A stretch of 37,456 bases of DNA from an uncultured Methanobrevibacter sp. (GTDB lineage: Archaea; Methanobacteriota; Methanobacteria; Methanobacteriales; Methanobacteriaceae), in the NCBI GenBank assembly GCA_900314605.1, contig OMVX01000016.1:1-37456 (forward strand). Direction: 5' to 3'. Below, piece by piece: positions 1-9,531 of the stretch. Both the position numbers and the translations under genes were made by a program. Within the stretch, counting starts at the first letter, position 1. Each line of letters opens with the position of its first letter. Under the pieces are notes generated by a model. The model had not been told where the DNA came from. It searched no databases and was given only the letters and a program-made list of their open reading frames with translations.

Positions 1-91
1 TAAAATAACAGGGATGATCTTCAGGAATCATATTCCTCAAGTCCCTTGGGATTAACATGGTCTGATTAATAGTATCATCTTTTAAAACCAT
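1..91 (-). CDS. Transposase, N-terminal fragment (runs off left edge)
   Basis: Reading the minus strand from an ATG at 91 gives 30 codons without a stop before the window ends. The peptide has the pattern NQTMLIPRDL followed by MIPEDHPCYF. This is the N-terminal signature of IS1182/DUF772-type transposases, which begin with a short N-Q-x-x-L-x-P segment and an I-P-x-x-H motif. The rest of the enzyme, including the DDE catalytic domain, lies outside the window, so I cannot say whether the element is intact. No clear ribosome binding site precedes the ATG; a second ATG at 58 is possible. The family call rests on 30 residues of motif memory. Confidence 0.7.
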   Translation of the reverse strand, partial: MVLKDDTINQTMLIPRDLRNMIPEDHPCYF

Positions 92-483
92 AAATAAAAT
101 AACCATAAATATTAATATCTATATTTAATAGTTGTCCTTCATAGTATTTAAATTTAAAGAATAAATAACAGAAAAAAAAATTATAAAAAAAAGTAAGTTT
201 GTGTCCCACCCTCAAAATTTAAAAAAAATAAAACACTAAAATTTAAAATGAAAATTAAAATAATCTTAAATATTTTTATATAATAAACTTAAAAACTATA
301 ATAATATAATGTAAAATATATTATTAATATATTTGCTTTTAAAAATTTATATTAAAAATAAATAAATTATATTTTCAAAATTAAAATATTAAATGAACTT
401 GTTTTAAAATTTAATTTTAAATTAGACTTATACACTTAATGTACAATATAAATTTTTTAAAATTTTACTAATAAAAAAAAATT
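92..483. other. Intergenic region: probable IS flank and lysS promoter
   Basis: This AT-rich stretch separates the transposase start from lysS. The 13 bases at 201-213 (GTGTCCCACCCTC) are strikingly GC-rich for this sequence and could belong to the end of the insertion sequence, but no matching inverted copy is visible because the other end is off the window. Two TATA-like boxes face lysS: 273-285 and the better placed AATATAAAT at 444-452, which would start transcription near 474 and give a leader of about 28 bases. Confidence 0.35.
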
Positions 484-501
484 ATGATTATTGGTGATTA
501 C

Positions 502-2088
502 ATGGAACATTGGATAGAGAGAATAGCTGATGATTTAAATAGTATGGATGTTAAAAAACATAAAATTGCATGTGGTACATCCATTTCCGGTTCAATACAT
601 ATTGGAAATTCATGTGATATATTTATTGCAAATGCAGTGGGAAAAGTACTAAAAAAATTAGATAGTGATGTTGAAGTTATCTGGATTGCAGATGATCATG
701 ACCCTTTAAGAAAAGTACCTTATCCACTTCCAGAATCCTACTCTAAATATTTAGGTATGCCATACTCTACAATTCCATGTCCTGATGGATGTTGTGATAA
801 TTTTGTAGAACATTTTGAAAAACCTTTATTTAATGTATTAGATGATTATGGTATAGATATGACTATTAAATCTGGATTTGAAATGTACAAATCTGGAGAA
901 TATAATGATTATATTAGAAAATCACTTGAAAAACATGATGAAATTAGAGAAATATTCGACCAGTATAGAAGGGAACCTTTAAATGAGGATTGGTTACCAT
1001 ATAATCCTATTTGTGAAGAATGTGGAAGGGTAAATACTACAAAAGCATATGGATATGAAAAAGATAAAGTATACTACAAGTGCGAATGTGGCCATGAAGG
1101 GGTTGCTGATATTACTAAAGGTGATGGTAAACTTACATGGAGAGTAGAATGGGCAGCAAGATGGAAAATATTTAATATTACCTGTGAACCATTTGGTAAA
1201 GATCATGCTGCTAGTGGTGGAAGTTATGATGTTAGTAAAGTAATCACCGAAAAAATATTTGATTATAAAGCACCATACCCTGTTCCATATGAATGGATTA
1301 CTCTTGAAGGTGAAGCAATGAGTAAATCCCAAGGGGTTTTCTTTGCACCAGATGAATGGTTAAAAATTGGACCTGCTGAAAGCTTAAATTATTATTTATT
1401 TAGAAGTAAACCATTAAAACCAAAAGATTTCTCTCCTAAAATGAAATTTTTAGATTTAATGGATCAATTTGACACAACAGAAAAAATATTCTACGAAGAA
1501 GAAGAGGCACCTTCAGAAAAAGAAGAGCGTAAATTCAAGGAAATTTACAATGTATGTCAAATAAATGAAAATGAAAATTTACCATTTAGACCTCCTTACA
1601 GATTCCTTGTAAATGCTGTGCAAATTGTAGGAGAAGGAGATTTAGAGAAAATCTTTAAAATCTTAAAGAAAAACTCACAATTATCAAAAAGCTTTGAAAA
1701 TAAAGAGTTTAAAGATTTAAATGAAACTGAGCTTGCCCAATATAAAGAAAGAGTAGAAAATGTACAATACTGGTTAGATAACTATGCACCAGGATTTGTT
1801 AAATTCCAAGTCCAATACAATTCTATTCCAAACTTGCCACTTCCAGAAGAACAAAACGGATTTTTAAGTGAACTTGCAGATTTACTTGAAGCAAATGACT
1901 TTGAAAAATCTGAAGATTTACATGATGAGATGTATAAAATATTAGAAAAATATGGTCTTAAACCACAAAAGGCATTTCAGGCTATATATAAAATGATACT
2001 TGGTAAAAAACAAGGCCCAAGAGCAGCATCATTTTTATTATCTTTAGATAAAGACTTTGTTATTAAAAGATTAAGAAAAGAAGAATAA
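502..2088 (+). CDS. lysS: Lysyl-tRNA synthetase, class I
   Basis: This enzyme charges tRNA-Lys with lysine in the cytoplasm. It is the class I (Rossmann-fold) form found in most archaea and some bacteria, not the class II LysRS of E. coli. With the start at 502 it has 528 residues. The HIGN signature lies at residues 33-36 and the second ATP-binding motif, MSKS, at 273-276. Cysteines 171, 174, 194 and 196 form a zinc-ribbon-like insert. The C-terminal third is the helical anticodon-binding part. An ATG at 484 is also in frame, but GGTGAT at 493-498 sits ideally before the ATG at 502. The gene is monocistronic and converges on the coiled-coil gene. Confidence 0.95.
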   Translation: MEHWIERIADDLNSMDVKKHKIACGTSISGSIHIGNSCDIFIANAVGKVLKKLDSDVEVIWIADDHDPLRKVPYPLPESYSKYLGMPYSTIPCPDGCCDNFVEHFEKPLFNVLDDYGIDMTIKSGFEMYKSGEYNDYIRKSLEKHDEIREIFDQYRREPLNEDWLPYNPICEECGRVNTTKAYGYEKDKVYYKCECGHEGVADITKGDGKLTWRVEWAARWKIFNITCEPFGKDHAASGGSYDVSKVITEKIFDYKAPYPVPYEWITLEGEAMSKSQGVFFAPDEWLKIGPAESLNYYLFRSKPLKPKDFSPKMKFLDLMDQFDTTEKIFYEEEEAPSEKEERKFKEIYNVCQINENENLPFRPPYRFLVNAVQIVGEGDLEKIFKILKKNSQLSKSFENKEFKDLNETELAQYKERVENVQYWLDNYAPGFVKFQVQYNSIPNLPLPEEQNGFLSELADLLEANDFEKSEDLHDEMYKILEKYGLKPQKAFQAIYKMILGKKQGPRAASFLLSLDKDFVIKRLRKEE

Positions 2089-2117
2089 ATTATATAATTT
2101 ATTCATTTTTTTTATTT

Positions 2118-2846
2118 TTATCTAAAACTTAATTTTGATAAGAAACCACTACCTTGTTGGTCTTTTAATTTTTCAGACAAATTACTAATCTGTTTTTTAA
2201 GATTTTTAATTTCTTTATCTTTATTGTTAAGCTCTGTATGAAGTTTATCATAATTTTTTTGTTTATTAGTAATGGAATTTTTTAAATAAGAAATTTCATC
2301 TTCTAGTTTAACAATAGTTGCAGCATATTCATCTTTTAATTCTTTTTTGAAATTTTCTAATTTTTTAAGTTCCATTTTTAAATTTTCATTTTCCTCTTTA
2401 ATTTTTGGTATAGATTTATCAGAAACTTCTTTTAATTCATTTTCTGCTGATTTTAATTCTTGAGTTAATTTTTCATTTTCTGCTTTTAATTTTTCAAATT
2501 CAGCATCTTTTGAATCATCGGGCTTTGTATCTGTTTTTTGAACATTTTCAATTTCACACTTTAAATTTTCATTTTCTTCTTCTAATTTTTCATATTTAAC
2601 TTTAAGAAGTGCTAATTCTGCTCCAGCTTTAGTATATGTTTCACTTAAATCTGCATTAATATCTAATTGGTCAAAATATTTTTTAGTACTTTCATTTAAT
2701 GCTTCAGTTAATTCTGTTTTTACTTGTTTCAATTCGTTATTTTCTTTTTTTAAATTAGGAATAACCTCATTAGTTAAATAATTAAGTTCGTTAGCTTGAT
2801 TTTTAATTTTGTTTTCATTTTGATCTAAATTATTTTCTTCTACCAT
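2118..2846 (-). CDS. Coiled-coil protein of unknown function
   Basis: I do not recognise a specific family. The 242-residue protein is almost entirely Lys/Glu/Asn/Leu-rich with heptad spacing, so it should form one long coiled coil from about residue 10 to 230, ending in a short Gly-Ser/aromatic tail (GFLSKLSFR). There is no signal peptide, membrane segment or cysteine, so it is probably cytosolic. The ATG at 2846 is preferred to a GTG at 2855 because it leaves a weak GTGGT ribosome site in front. It could be a structural or chromosome-organising protein; weak similarity to SMC or tropomyosin-like proteins would be compositional only. Confidence 0.75.
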   Translation of the reverse strand: MVEENNLDQNENKIKNQANELNYLTNEVIPNLKKENNELKQVKTELTEALNESTKKYFDQLDINADLSETYTKAGAELALLKVKYEKLEEENENLKCEIENVQKTDTKPDDSKDAEFEKLKAENEKLTQELKSAENELKEVSDKSIPKIKEENENLKMELKKLENFKKELKDEYAATIVKLEDEISYLKNSITNKQKNYDKLHTELNNKDKEIKNLKKQISNLSEKLKDQQGSGFLSKLSFR

Positions 2847-3128
2847 ATGGACCACTTAACGATATAACTTATTAAAGTAAAATTATATTCATTTCACTAA
2901 AAAAAAAAAAAAAAATTAAATGAAATAATATTGTGCTAAACTATAAATTTATACTTTTTAATATATTAATTTAATTTTTTAAGTCTACCTAAATAGGATA
3001 TATTAAAAAAAAATATGAAATTAAAAACTAAATGATATTATTAATATTAAAAAAAGAATAAAAATTAATTAAAATGTGATAAAAGTTTAAAAATGAATAT
3101 ATAAAAAAATAAGTAAATAAAAAATAAA
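2847..3128. other. Intergenic AT-rich region with a 17-base A run
   Basis: No gene is visible. A run of 17 A lies at 2899-2915, flanked by a short inverted repeat (TTCATTT at 2888-2894, AAATGAA at 2918-2924). On the minus strand, TATA-like sequences lie at about 2876-2890 and 2948-2960, so the promoter of the coiled-coil gene should be here. If the more distant box is used, the transcript would carry U17 in its leader. Confidence 0.4.
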
Positions 3129-3186
3129 AAAAAAACTAAATCAAATATAATAAATTAAAAGTGGAGAGTATTGATTTAGTTTTTTT
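3129..3186 (-). terminator. Long-stem hairpin and U tract at the end of nrdD
   Basis: Positions 3129-3144 and 3171-3186 are perfect inverted repeats of 16 bases (core CTAAATCAA / TTGATTTAG) around a 26-base loop, overlapping the nrdD stop codon (TAA at 3178-3176). On the minus strand the second arm ends in a run of T followed by more T-rich sequence, as in an intrinsic terminator. The loop is unusually long and contains TCTCCACTT, complementary to the nrdD ribosome binding site. Confidence 0.6.
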
Positions 3187-5494
3187 GGAATCTGCGTCTA
3201 TCAACAAGTTCTTGACGTTTACCTGCATTCCATCCCCCATTAGCAGATTTAGCATGACCTACTTGTTGAACATATCCAGTAATTCTATCATACCATTCTA
3301 CATCTTCACTTTCACCACAAGTAGGACATTTGTTAGATAAACCTTTCATTAAAGTTTTACATTTTAAACAGAAACTTAATGCTGAACTATAAGCCCAAAA
3401 TCCAATATCAGATTTATGAGCAATTTTATTAGTTAAACTCATTAAAGATTGTGGATCAGAGTAAGATTCACCCATAAATGCATGGAAAATATGTCCACCC
3501 GGAGTAATTGGATGGTATTGTTCTTCTATTTTTATTTTATCTACAAGAGAGATATCAGCACTAACTGGTACATGTGAAGAGTTAGTATAATAGTTTGCAC
3601 CATTGTCTCCTTGTAAGATAGTTTGATCCCCAAATTGTTCTTTATCAAGAGTAGCGAATCGGTAAGCTGTAGATTCTGCTGGAGTTTGAATGACAGACCA
3701 TCTTAATCCAGTTTCTTTTTGTAATTCACTAGCCCTATCATATAAGTATTGGATACATTTTACACCAAATTTATTAACTTCTGGATTATCAATACCTTGG
3801 CCGAATAATGCCATTAACATTTCATTAAGACCAACAAAACCAAATGATAATGTTGAATTATCAATTCTGTAATAGTACTCATCTTTTATTTTTTGAGTTA
3901 AGAATGGGAGAATATCATAATCATTTAAACAATGTAGACCTTGTTCTCTTCTAATAAGTAAGGTTTCAACTGCAAGGTCCATATAATTATCTAAGTATTC
4001 AAATACTTGAGATTCATCTTTAGATTGATATCCTATTCTTGGTAAGTTTAAAGTAACATAAGCAAGGTTACCAGTTCTAAGACAATCATTTTCCCAGTCT
4101 CCAGTCCAGTTATCTTGGAGTTGAGTCCTACATCCCATATAATTAGCCATGTTATTTCTGTATTTAGGTAACATGTTTACGAAGTAAGGAGAACCGAATT
4201 TAGCAGAGAGTTTATGAACATTGAATAAATCATCTTCATAATCACCATTTAATGTTTCTTTACGTAAAGTGTAAATTGTATTTGGGAAAAGATGTGGTTT
4301 ACCTTCTTTGTCTCCTCCATATAAAGTTTCAGTAAATGCCCTTTGAATTAATCTGGTTTCTTCTTCAAAATCACCATAAGTTCCAACTACTTCACCTTTA
4401 GGACCATATGCAGTTACATCCTGTAAGAACTTTGGAACACCGAATTCTAATTGCATACTTGTAAATGGTACTTGTGAACCTCTAGCAGCATAAGCCATGT
4501 TTAAATTATAGATTAACATTTGAACACATTGTTTAATGTCTTCATATGTTCTACCTCTTGCAAATGGTGCAACAAATACATTCCAGAAGGACATTGCTTG
4601 TCCACCTGACATGTTTTGTTGTGCTGCAAGCATTATTTCTCCAGTATGATTCATTAAAGTTTCCATATGTGCAGGTGATCCTGCAACAGAAGTATGGTCA
4701 CCTGTTCCATCAACTTTAAGACCATATTTTATAAATTGTCTAATATCATGTTGTAAACAGTTTAATGGTCTGGAAGCAAAATATTCTAAATCGTGAATAT
4801 GTATATCTCCTGACATGTGTGCATCTGCTAAATGAGATGGTAACATATGTAATAATGCATATTGTTTTAATGCTTCATCTGCTACATATTTATGAATAGT
4901 TTCAGGATTGTGCATCATATTAGCATTACTGTTATTTCCATTTTCTATTAAAGATGAAATATTATAAACAGGAATACCTAAACGAGTATAGCTTTTCCTT
5001 AAATCTTCAAGACCATATTCTATAAGTTTAGTATTAACCATTTCCCTAATCATTGGTGCAGTTAAGGAATCAACATTTAATTTTTTTAGTTCTTTCCATA
5101 CTTCAGATGCTATTTTAAAAGCTGTTTCTTGTGATGCACCTGTTTCTTGAACTAAAGTATTTGCAATTTTTGACAAATCAAAAGATTCTATTTTATCTCT
5201 TGAAGTTCTAACTTTTAAAGTAGTATTAGCTAAATATTTATTAGCTGACTCTTCATCAATTTCTGATAAAGATTCATAAACTATTTCTTTAATCTCTTTA
5301 GTAGTGATTCCATCATATAATGATGAAACTACTTTAGCAATAATTTTATCAGACTCAAAAAATGGAGCTTCAACCATAACTAAAGATTTTAATAATTTTT
5401 CATAACTGAATCTTTCCATAACTCCATTATTCTTAACAACTGAAACTTTTATATCTTCTTTTAAAGTCTCTGCAATATTTGATCTAGTTTTCAT
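3176..5494 (-). CDS. nrdD: Anaerobic (class III) ribonucleoside-triphosphate reductase
   Basis: This glycyl-radical enzyme makes deoxyribonucleotides from ribonucleoside triphosphates under anoxia. The 772-residue product has an N-terminal ATP-cone (about residues 15-95, allosteric site) and a catalytic barrel that includes YMGCRTQ, which carries the likely thiyl cysteine. A C-terminal zinc site follows (CLKCKTL and CPTCG), then the glycyl-radical loop GGWNAGKRQE near the end. All key elements are present. The start is ATG at 5494, behind a GGAG site; an upstream GTG at 5509 lies inside that site and is rejected. The activating enzyme NrdG is not next to it and must be elsewhere. The upstream region carries three inverted repeats and the 3' end a long hairpin, so expression is probably controlled. 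Confidence 0.96.
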   Translation of the reverse strand: MKTRSNIAETLKEDIKVSVVKNNGVMERFSYEKLLKSLVMVEAPFFESDKIIAKVVSSLYDGITTKEIKEIVYESLSEIDEESANKYLANTTLKVRTSRDKIESFDLSKIANTLVQETGASQETAFKIASEVWKELKKLNVDSLTAPMIREMVNTKLIEYGLEDLRKSYTRLGIPVYNISSLIENGNNSNANMMHNPETIHKYVADEALKQYALLHMLPSHLADAHMSGDIHIHDLEYFASRPLNCLQHDIRQFIKYGLKVDGTGDHTSVAGSPAHMETLMNHTGEIMLAAQQNMSGGQAMSFWNVFVAPFARGRTYEDIKQCVQMLIYNLNMAYAARGSQVPFTSMQLEFGVPKFLQDVTAYGPKGEVVGTYGDFEEETRLIQRAFTETLYGGDKEGKPHLFPNTIYTLRKETLNGDYEDDLFNVHKLSAKFGSPYFVNMLPKYRNNMANYMGCRTQLQDNWTGDWENDCLRTGNLAYVTLNLPRIGYQSKDESQVFEYLDNYMDLAVETLLIRREQGLHCLNDYDILPFLTQKIKDEYYYRIDNSTLSFGFVGLNEMLMALFGQGIDNPEVNKFGVKCIQYLYDRASELQKETGLRWSVIQTPAESTAYRFATLDKEQFGDQTILQGDNGANYYTNSSHVPVSADISLVDKIKIEEQYHPITPGGHIFHAFMGESYSDPQSLMSLTNKIAHKSDIGFWAYSSALSFCLKCKTLMKGLSNKCPTCGESEDVEWYDRITGYVQQVGHAKSANGGWNAGKRQELVDRRRFQKN

Positions 5495-5539
5495 TTTTTT
5501 AATCTCCACTTATTTTCAAAATGTATATTAAACACTATT

Positions 5540-5556
5540 TTAGGACATTATCCTAA
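5540..5556 (-). promoter_or_regulatory. Inverted repeat at the predicted nrdD start site
   Basis: TTAGGA (5540-5545) and TCCTAA (5551-5556) form a perfect inverted repeat around CATTA. It sits about 20-35 bases downstream of the TATA-like box at 5575-5584 on the minus strand, so it would cover the transcription start, a position typical of archaeal repressor sites. The binding protein is unknown. Confidence 0.45.
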
Positions 5557-5574
5557 TTTACACTTTTAAAAAAT

Positions 5575-5584
5575 TTTATATAAA
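5575..5584 (-). promoter_or_regulatory. Putative TATA box of nrdD
   Basis: TTTATATAAA is a good archaeal TATA element. It would place the transcription start near 5555-5550 and give a leader of about 55-60 bases before the ATG at 5494. The sequence is symmetric, so orientation is inferred from the gene. Confidence 0.5.
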
Positions 5585-5610
5585 GTCTATAAAATTTTAT
5601 TATGTACATA

Positions 5611-5654
5611 TAGTTTAGTTAAACTAGTATATATTAGTTCGTATAGTTACGAAC
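5611..5654. promoter_or_regulatory. Two palindromes upstream of the nrdD promoter
   Basis: TAGTTTA-GT-TAAACTA (5611-5626) and GTTCGTA-TAGT-TACGAAC (5637-5654) are perfect inverted repeats with 7-base arms, 10 bases apart and 30-80 bases upstream of the nrdD TATA box. The second is the most GC-containing piece of this spacer. A 12-base inverse copy of TATAGTTTAGTT (5609-5620) recurs at 5737-5748. They look like operators for one or two regulators, perhaps NrdR-like, but they do not spell an NrdR box I can recognise. Confidence 0.45.
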
Positions 5655-5871
5655 ATTTGATATTTTTTATAGAAAATATTAAATCACGAATATAAAAAAA
5701 TCATAAATGGAAATACATTCTAAAATAATAAACTATAACTAAACTATAATCTAATATATCATATAAAACATTAAATTAATTAAAAATTAATTTATAAAAA
5801 AATTTACTTAAAAATAAATAATAAACATGAAGAAATTCTATTTAGATAATAAGAATACATCATAAATTAAT

Positions 5872-5922
5872 TTAAAATAAATAATAATTAATAATAATTA
5901 ATTAAAATAAATAATAATTAAT
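5872..5922. repeat. Direct repeat, 21 bp, period 30, behind the DP2 gene
   Basis: An identical 21-base unit beginning TTAAAATAAATAATAATTAA lies at 5872-5892 and 5902-5922, next to the DP2 stop codon. The intervening bases are variants of the same AAT-rich pattern. This is low-complexity sequence, probably from replication slippage. The rest of the nrdD-DP2 gap (5655-5871) shows no gene. Confidence 0.6.
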
Positions 5923-8900
5923 TTATAAGAAAATATCTAAAGAACTTTGCTTAGATTTATCAGATTCAAATAAAGAATTAATTCCGAATTCCTGAATTTC
6001 TAATCTTTGTTCAAGATAATGTGAAACTGGATATCTATGAACTAACTGTTGGGAAATATCTAAATACTTAGTAACAGAACCTTTAGAAACACTTAAAATT
6101 AAATTTCCACCACATTTACATTTACCAGAAAGTGGCATACGTCTGTATTTAGAATTACATTTAGTACATCTAACCTTTTGTTTGGAAAATGCACGAACAT
6201 TACCCATAATATCAGGTAAAAAATGACTGGATAAAACTCCTTCAACAACAGCTCGTTGATCAACAGCCCTAATAATTTCAGCTAAACCTATTTGTCCATC
6301 AACTTTTTCTTTCATAGAAGGTAACTTTTTATATAAACATAAAGTTGGTCCTGAATGAATACTTGAGGTATGATGTGAAAACATTAAATTTTCATATTGT
6401 TCAGGTTCACCTAAATGCATACTAACATTATCAATCAAATCTAAAAAGTCAGCTGGTTTAAGATTATCTTTTTTGGTTCGCTCAAAAAATTCTAGAGGAA
6501 ATCTTTCATAAATATCTAAATTATGAGATTCATCATCAATTTCTTGAGGATCAATTCTTGTAGATAAAACTAAAGGAGCATCCATACTTCCACCACGAGT
6601 ACTTGGAAGATAAGTTTTAGAAAAATTAATCAAAGGATCTAGAAGTAACATTACAGAATCTTCATCACTATCACAATTTCTCCTTTTAGCTGAATGGAAA
6701 TAAGGATGAGCATAACATCCAAGTGCTTTAGTAAATCCTACAATACGGCCTAAAACACCTGCTGAAGTATGAGGTGCTAAACCTGCAATTAAATGTCCTA
6801 TTAAATCTTCACGACTTTTAACATTATAAAAGGTATCCATTTTATAAAATCTTTTAAGTTCATCATCAACATAATGAGCAACATCTACAAGATAATCTGC
6901 ACAATTATCAGAAATAACTACATCTTGAACCTTAAGTTCAATAATCTGATTATCATTAGTAATTTCCTGACCATAACAGTCATGTTCATAACCCATTTCA
7001 AGGAGCTTTTCAACTGTAACTCCTATTTCTTTTGGAATAAAATGGGTAAGAGGTAAATCTGTTGAATCATGACGAATAGTTGCATCTTTAAATGTGAATA
7101 CATTATTTTTAGAACGGAGTATACCTTTTTCTAAAGGTTCAGGTACTTTATTTTCAGAAATCATACCTACAACACCTTTCATCTCATCAAGTTTACGAAC
7201 ACCAACATTTTCAGATGCATTAGAAAGTAATTTAGAAAGGTTAATCGTTTTTTGGGAATTTTTTCCAAATTCAGTAGGACTTCCACAATATGGACATAAT
7301 GCCTGAAATGAACTTAAACCACAAGCAGGATTAGTACATTTACGATATGCAAGTTCTATTTTAATACTTCCTTTACGTGCTGCCTCTGCAACCAATCGTC
7401 TATTACTTCCATAATTACCTATAGGGAATAAAACATGAGGTGCAGGACGCATTAATCTTTCTTTAGATTTTTCTGGCCTTCCAACACGAGTACCAATATA
7501 AATAGGAGCTTTGTATTCAATAGGAGCTTCTGAAATAAGGTTTAAAATTCCTACACTATCCATATCAGAATCGTTCATCTCTTCTAAGGAAAATTCACGA
7601 GTGAAAGTATGAACTAGTGCATAAGAAGTATTTGAGTCAATAACAACTTTACCATCTATTACTTTATGAGGAATACCTATAACTTCCATTAGACGTTTTT
7701 CATATTGAATATCTAATTGAAGCTCATCACCATCTTTATAATCCCCTTTAAATGATAAAATATATTTAATCAAATCATTTAATTCAGATTTACTAATATC
7801 ATGATAACAATAAGTATACTTAGGATGTAAAGGAATATTATATTCTTTTGATATTTCAAATGCCTTTAAAGCCGTAATATCTCTATCAAATTCCAAATTG
7901 ACAAGATTAAATTGGTGAGTATCTTCTGAATTGTATTTAGATGAATTTTTAATATGTTCAATCCACCACTCTTCACACCATCCAGATTGTAGCATAGGCT
8001 GATTGTTTCTTAAAAATTCACCAAATGCTATTAACATATCACCTACAAATAAAATTTCAGAAATATTGTTTTTGACTTTACGAGCTTCTTTTAAAGAATT
8101 AACTTGAACTACATCACCATTTTTAAGTTTAACAATAGGTCCTTCAATAGAATCTACAGGTACAACACAGTTACCTTTACCAGGTCTTTCGATTTTCATC
8201 TGAGTACCTACAGCAATAAATTCAATAATTTCCATTGTTGCAGGGTGAACACCCATAGTTGCTAATCCTGTATTACGTGATCTACCATATCTTAATCTAA
8301 ATCCTCCTTTCTCAGAAGGGTAACTTAAAACTGGCCTACCACCAATAATATCTTCAATATATTTAGAAGAAATCGGAACATCATCTACTTCACCAGGATG
8401 AAGCTCAATATCTTCATTTTCTTCAGCCTCATCACTAGTATCCTCCTCAGTTTTAGGTTTAGAATATTCTTTTAAAAAGTCCCATCCATCTAATTCTAAT
8501 TTATTAGCAATTTTATGGATCTTTTTGGATTTCTGAATAACACCTTCAACCATAGCAAGAAGAGCACCACCACGAATATTATTGGTTTCTACTCTAGGTA
8601 AGTCTCTGTGAGATACTTCAAGTTGATCAGTAGGTTCTCCACTAACTTCTACTGGAATACTTCTTGCTGCTAGTCTTACCTCATCTGCATTAGGAGAATA
8701 TTGTAAGTTAGTAACTTCAGATTCATAAATTTCCACTTCTTCTACATATCTTTCGATTTCATCATCAGTAGGTTTGAAAATTTGAAGTTTTGTAGCTTCA
8801 CGAATTTTATCTCCAAGTAACACAGCTAAAGCAGCAGCAGTACCACCAGCACTTCTAATTGGACCTGCAAAATAAACTGCTACATATTTAGTTCCATCTG

Positions 8901-9288
8901 AATTATCTTTGATTTTAACTTGAGAAATACCTTCTAAAGGAGCAGCTACAACTCCTTCTGTAAGTATAGCTAAAGCTGTTCTAAGAGCCTGATCTGCATT
9001 AGCTTCACGTTTTGAAGCACCTTCTTTAGTATCCTCATACTCTTCACTAGATGCAATTTCAGCAGCAATTTGAAAAGCAACTTTTTCACGATCTTGAAGT
9101 TCATGGTCTAATTGCTTAATACGTTCTGCAACACCTTCAGGGCCTACAAGCCCTTCAACTCTTTCCGCTAAATCTTTAGCTCTTGGAATTTCACATTTAG
9201 TAGTCATATCCAAACCCTTAGACCTAGCTTCATTAGCTATATCATATAGCTCAAGTGTTTCTTTTTCTAAACGTTCAAAATAATCCAT
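5923..9288 (-). CDS. polC: DNA polymerase D large subunit DP2
   Basis: DP2 is the catalytic subunit of the archaeal replicative polymerase D; it pairs with the exonuclease subunit DP1, which is not in this window. The 1121-residue length is near the family norm, with no intein. The catalytic acidic motif reads NCDSDED with D873 and D875; I recall Gly between the two aspartates in most homologues, here Ser. Two zinc modules are visible (about residues 650-672, CTNPACG with CPYCG, and about 1039-1060, CTKC with CKCGG). The last eight residues, QSSLDIFL, match a PCNA-interacting (PIP) box. The start is ATG at 9288 behind AGGGAT; the 26 codons upstream are AT-rich noise. Neighbours are unrelated and transcription is probably monocistronic. 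Confidence 0.97.
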   Translation of the reverse strand: MDYFERLEKETLELYDIANEARSKGLDMTTKCEIPRAKDLAERVEGLVGPEGVAERIKQLDHELQDREKVAFQIAAEIASSEEYEDTKEGASKREANADQALRTALAILTEGVVAAPLEGISQVKIKDNSDGTKYVAVYFAGPIRSAGGTAAALAVLLGDKIREATKLQIFKPTDDEIERYVEEVEIYESEVTNLQYSPNADEVRLAARSIPVEVSGEPTDQLEVSHRDLPRVETNNIRGGALLAMVEGVIQKSKKIHKIANKLELDGWDFLKEYSKPKTEEDTSDEAEENEDIELHPGEVDDVPISSKYIEDIIGGRPVLSYPSEKGGFRLRYGRSRNTGLATMGVHPATMEIIEFIAVGTQMKIERPGKGNCVVPVDSIEGPIVKLKNGDVVQVNSLKEARKVKNNISEILFVGDMLIAFGEFLRNNQPMLQSGWCEEWWIEHIKNSSKYNSEDTHQFNLVNLEFDRDITALKAFEISKEYNIPLHPKYTYCYHDISKSELNDLIKYILSFKGDYKDGDELQLDIQYEKRLMEVIGIPHKVIDGKVVIDSNTSYALVHTFTREFSLEEMNDSDMDSVGILNLISEAPIEYKAPIYIGTRVGRPEKSKERLMRPAPHVLFPIGNYGSNRRLVAEAARKGSIKIELAYRKCTNPACGLSSFQALCPYCGSPTEFGKNSQKTINLSKLLSNASENVGVRKLDEMKGVVGMISENKVPEPLEKGILRSKNNVFTFKDATIRHDSTDLPLTHFIPKEIGVTVEKLLEMGYEHDCYGQEITNDNQIIELKVQDVVISDNCADYLVDVAHYVDDELKRFYKMDTFYNVKSREDLIGHLIAGLAPHTSAGVLGRIVGFTKALGCYAHPYFHSAKRRNCDSDEDSVMLLLDPLINFSKTYLPSTRGGSMDAPLVLSTRIDPQEIDDESHNLDIYERFPLEFFERTKKDNLKPADFLDLIDNVSMHLGEPEQYENLMFSHHTSSIHSGPTLCLYKKLPSMKEKVDGQIGLAEIIRAVDQRAVVEGVLSSHFLPDIMGNVRAFSKQKVRCTKCNSKYRRMPLSGKCKCGGNLILSVSKGSVTKYLDISQQLVHRYPVSHYLEQRLEIQEFGINSLFESDKSKQSSLDIFL

Positions 9289-9531
9289 AGTATCCCTTAT
9301 ATAAATATAAAAAAGATTAGAATTCATTAAAGATAATTTAAGTAAATTTAAATAAATAAAAATCAAGTAATTATGTAGATATTTTTATTAAAATTAGTAT
9401 TTAATAGTATTGTGCTAGTGAAAACTAATATATAAATAAACTTTTTATGTGAAAATAAATCATTAATAAATAAATTATAAAAACTATAAAAAGAAGATAT
9501 CAAAAAATGTATTTTTATAATTAAAATTTCA

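Noticed and set aside
994-1332. 112-residue minus-strand frame inside lysS
   Set aside because: It is a shadow of the lysS reading frame, rich in Phe/Ile/Thr without any recognisable motif.
5872-5922. Repeat cluster that might be a CRISPR
   Set aside because: There are only two AT-only copies without distinct spacers, and no cas genes are in the window.
5923-9288. Possible intein in DP2
   Set aside because: The length is close to that of intein-free DP2 and the catalytic motif region runs without an insertion.
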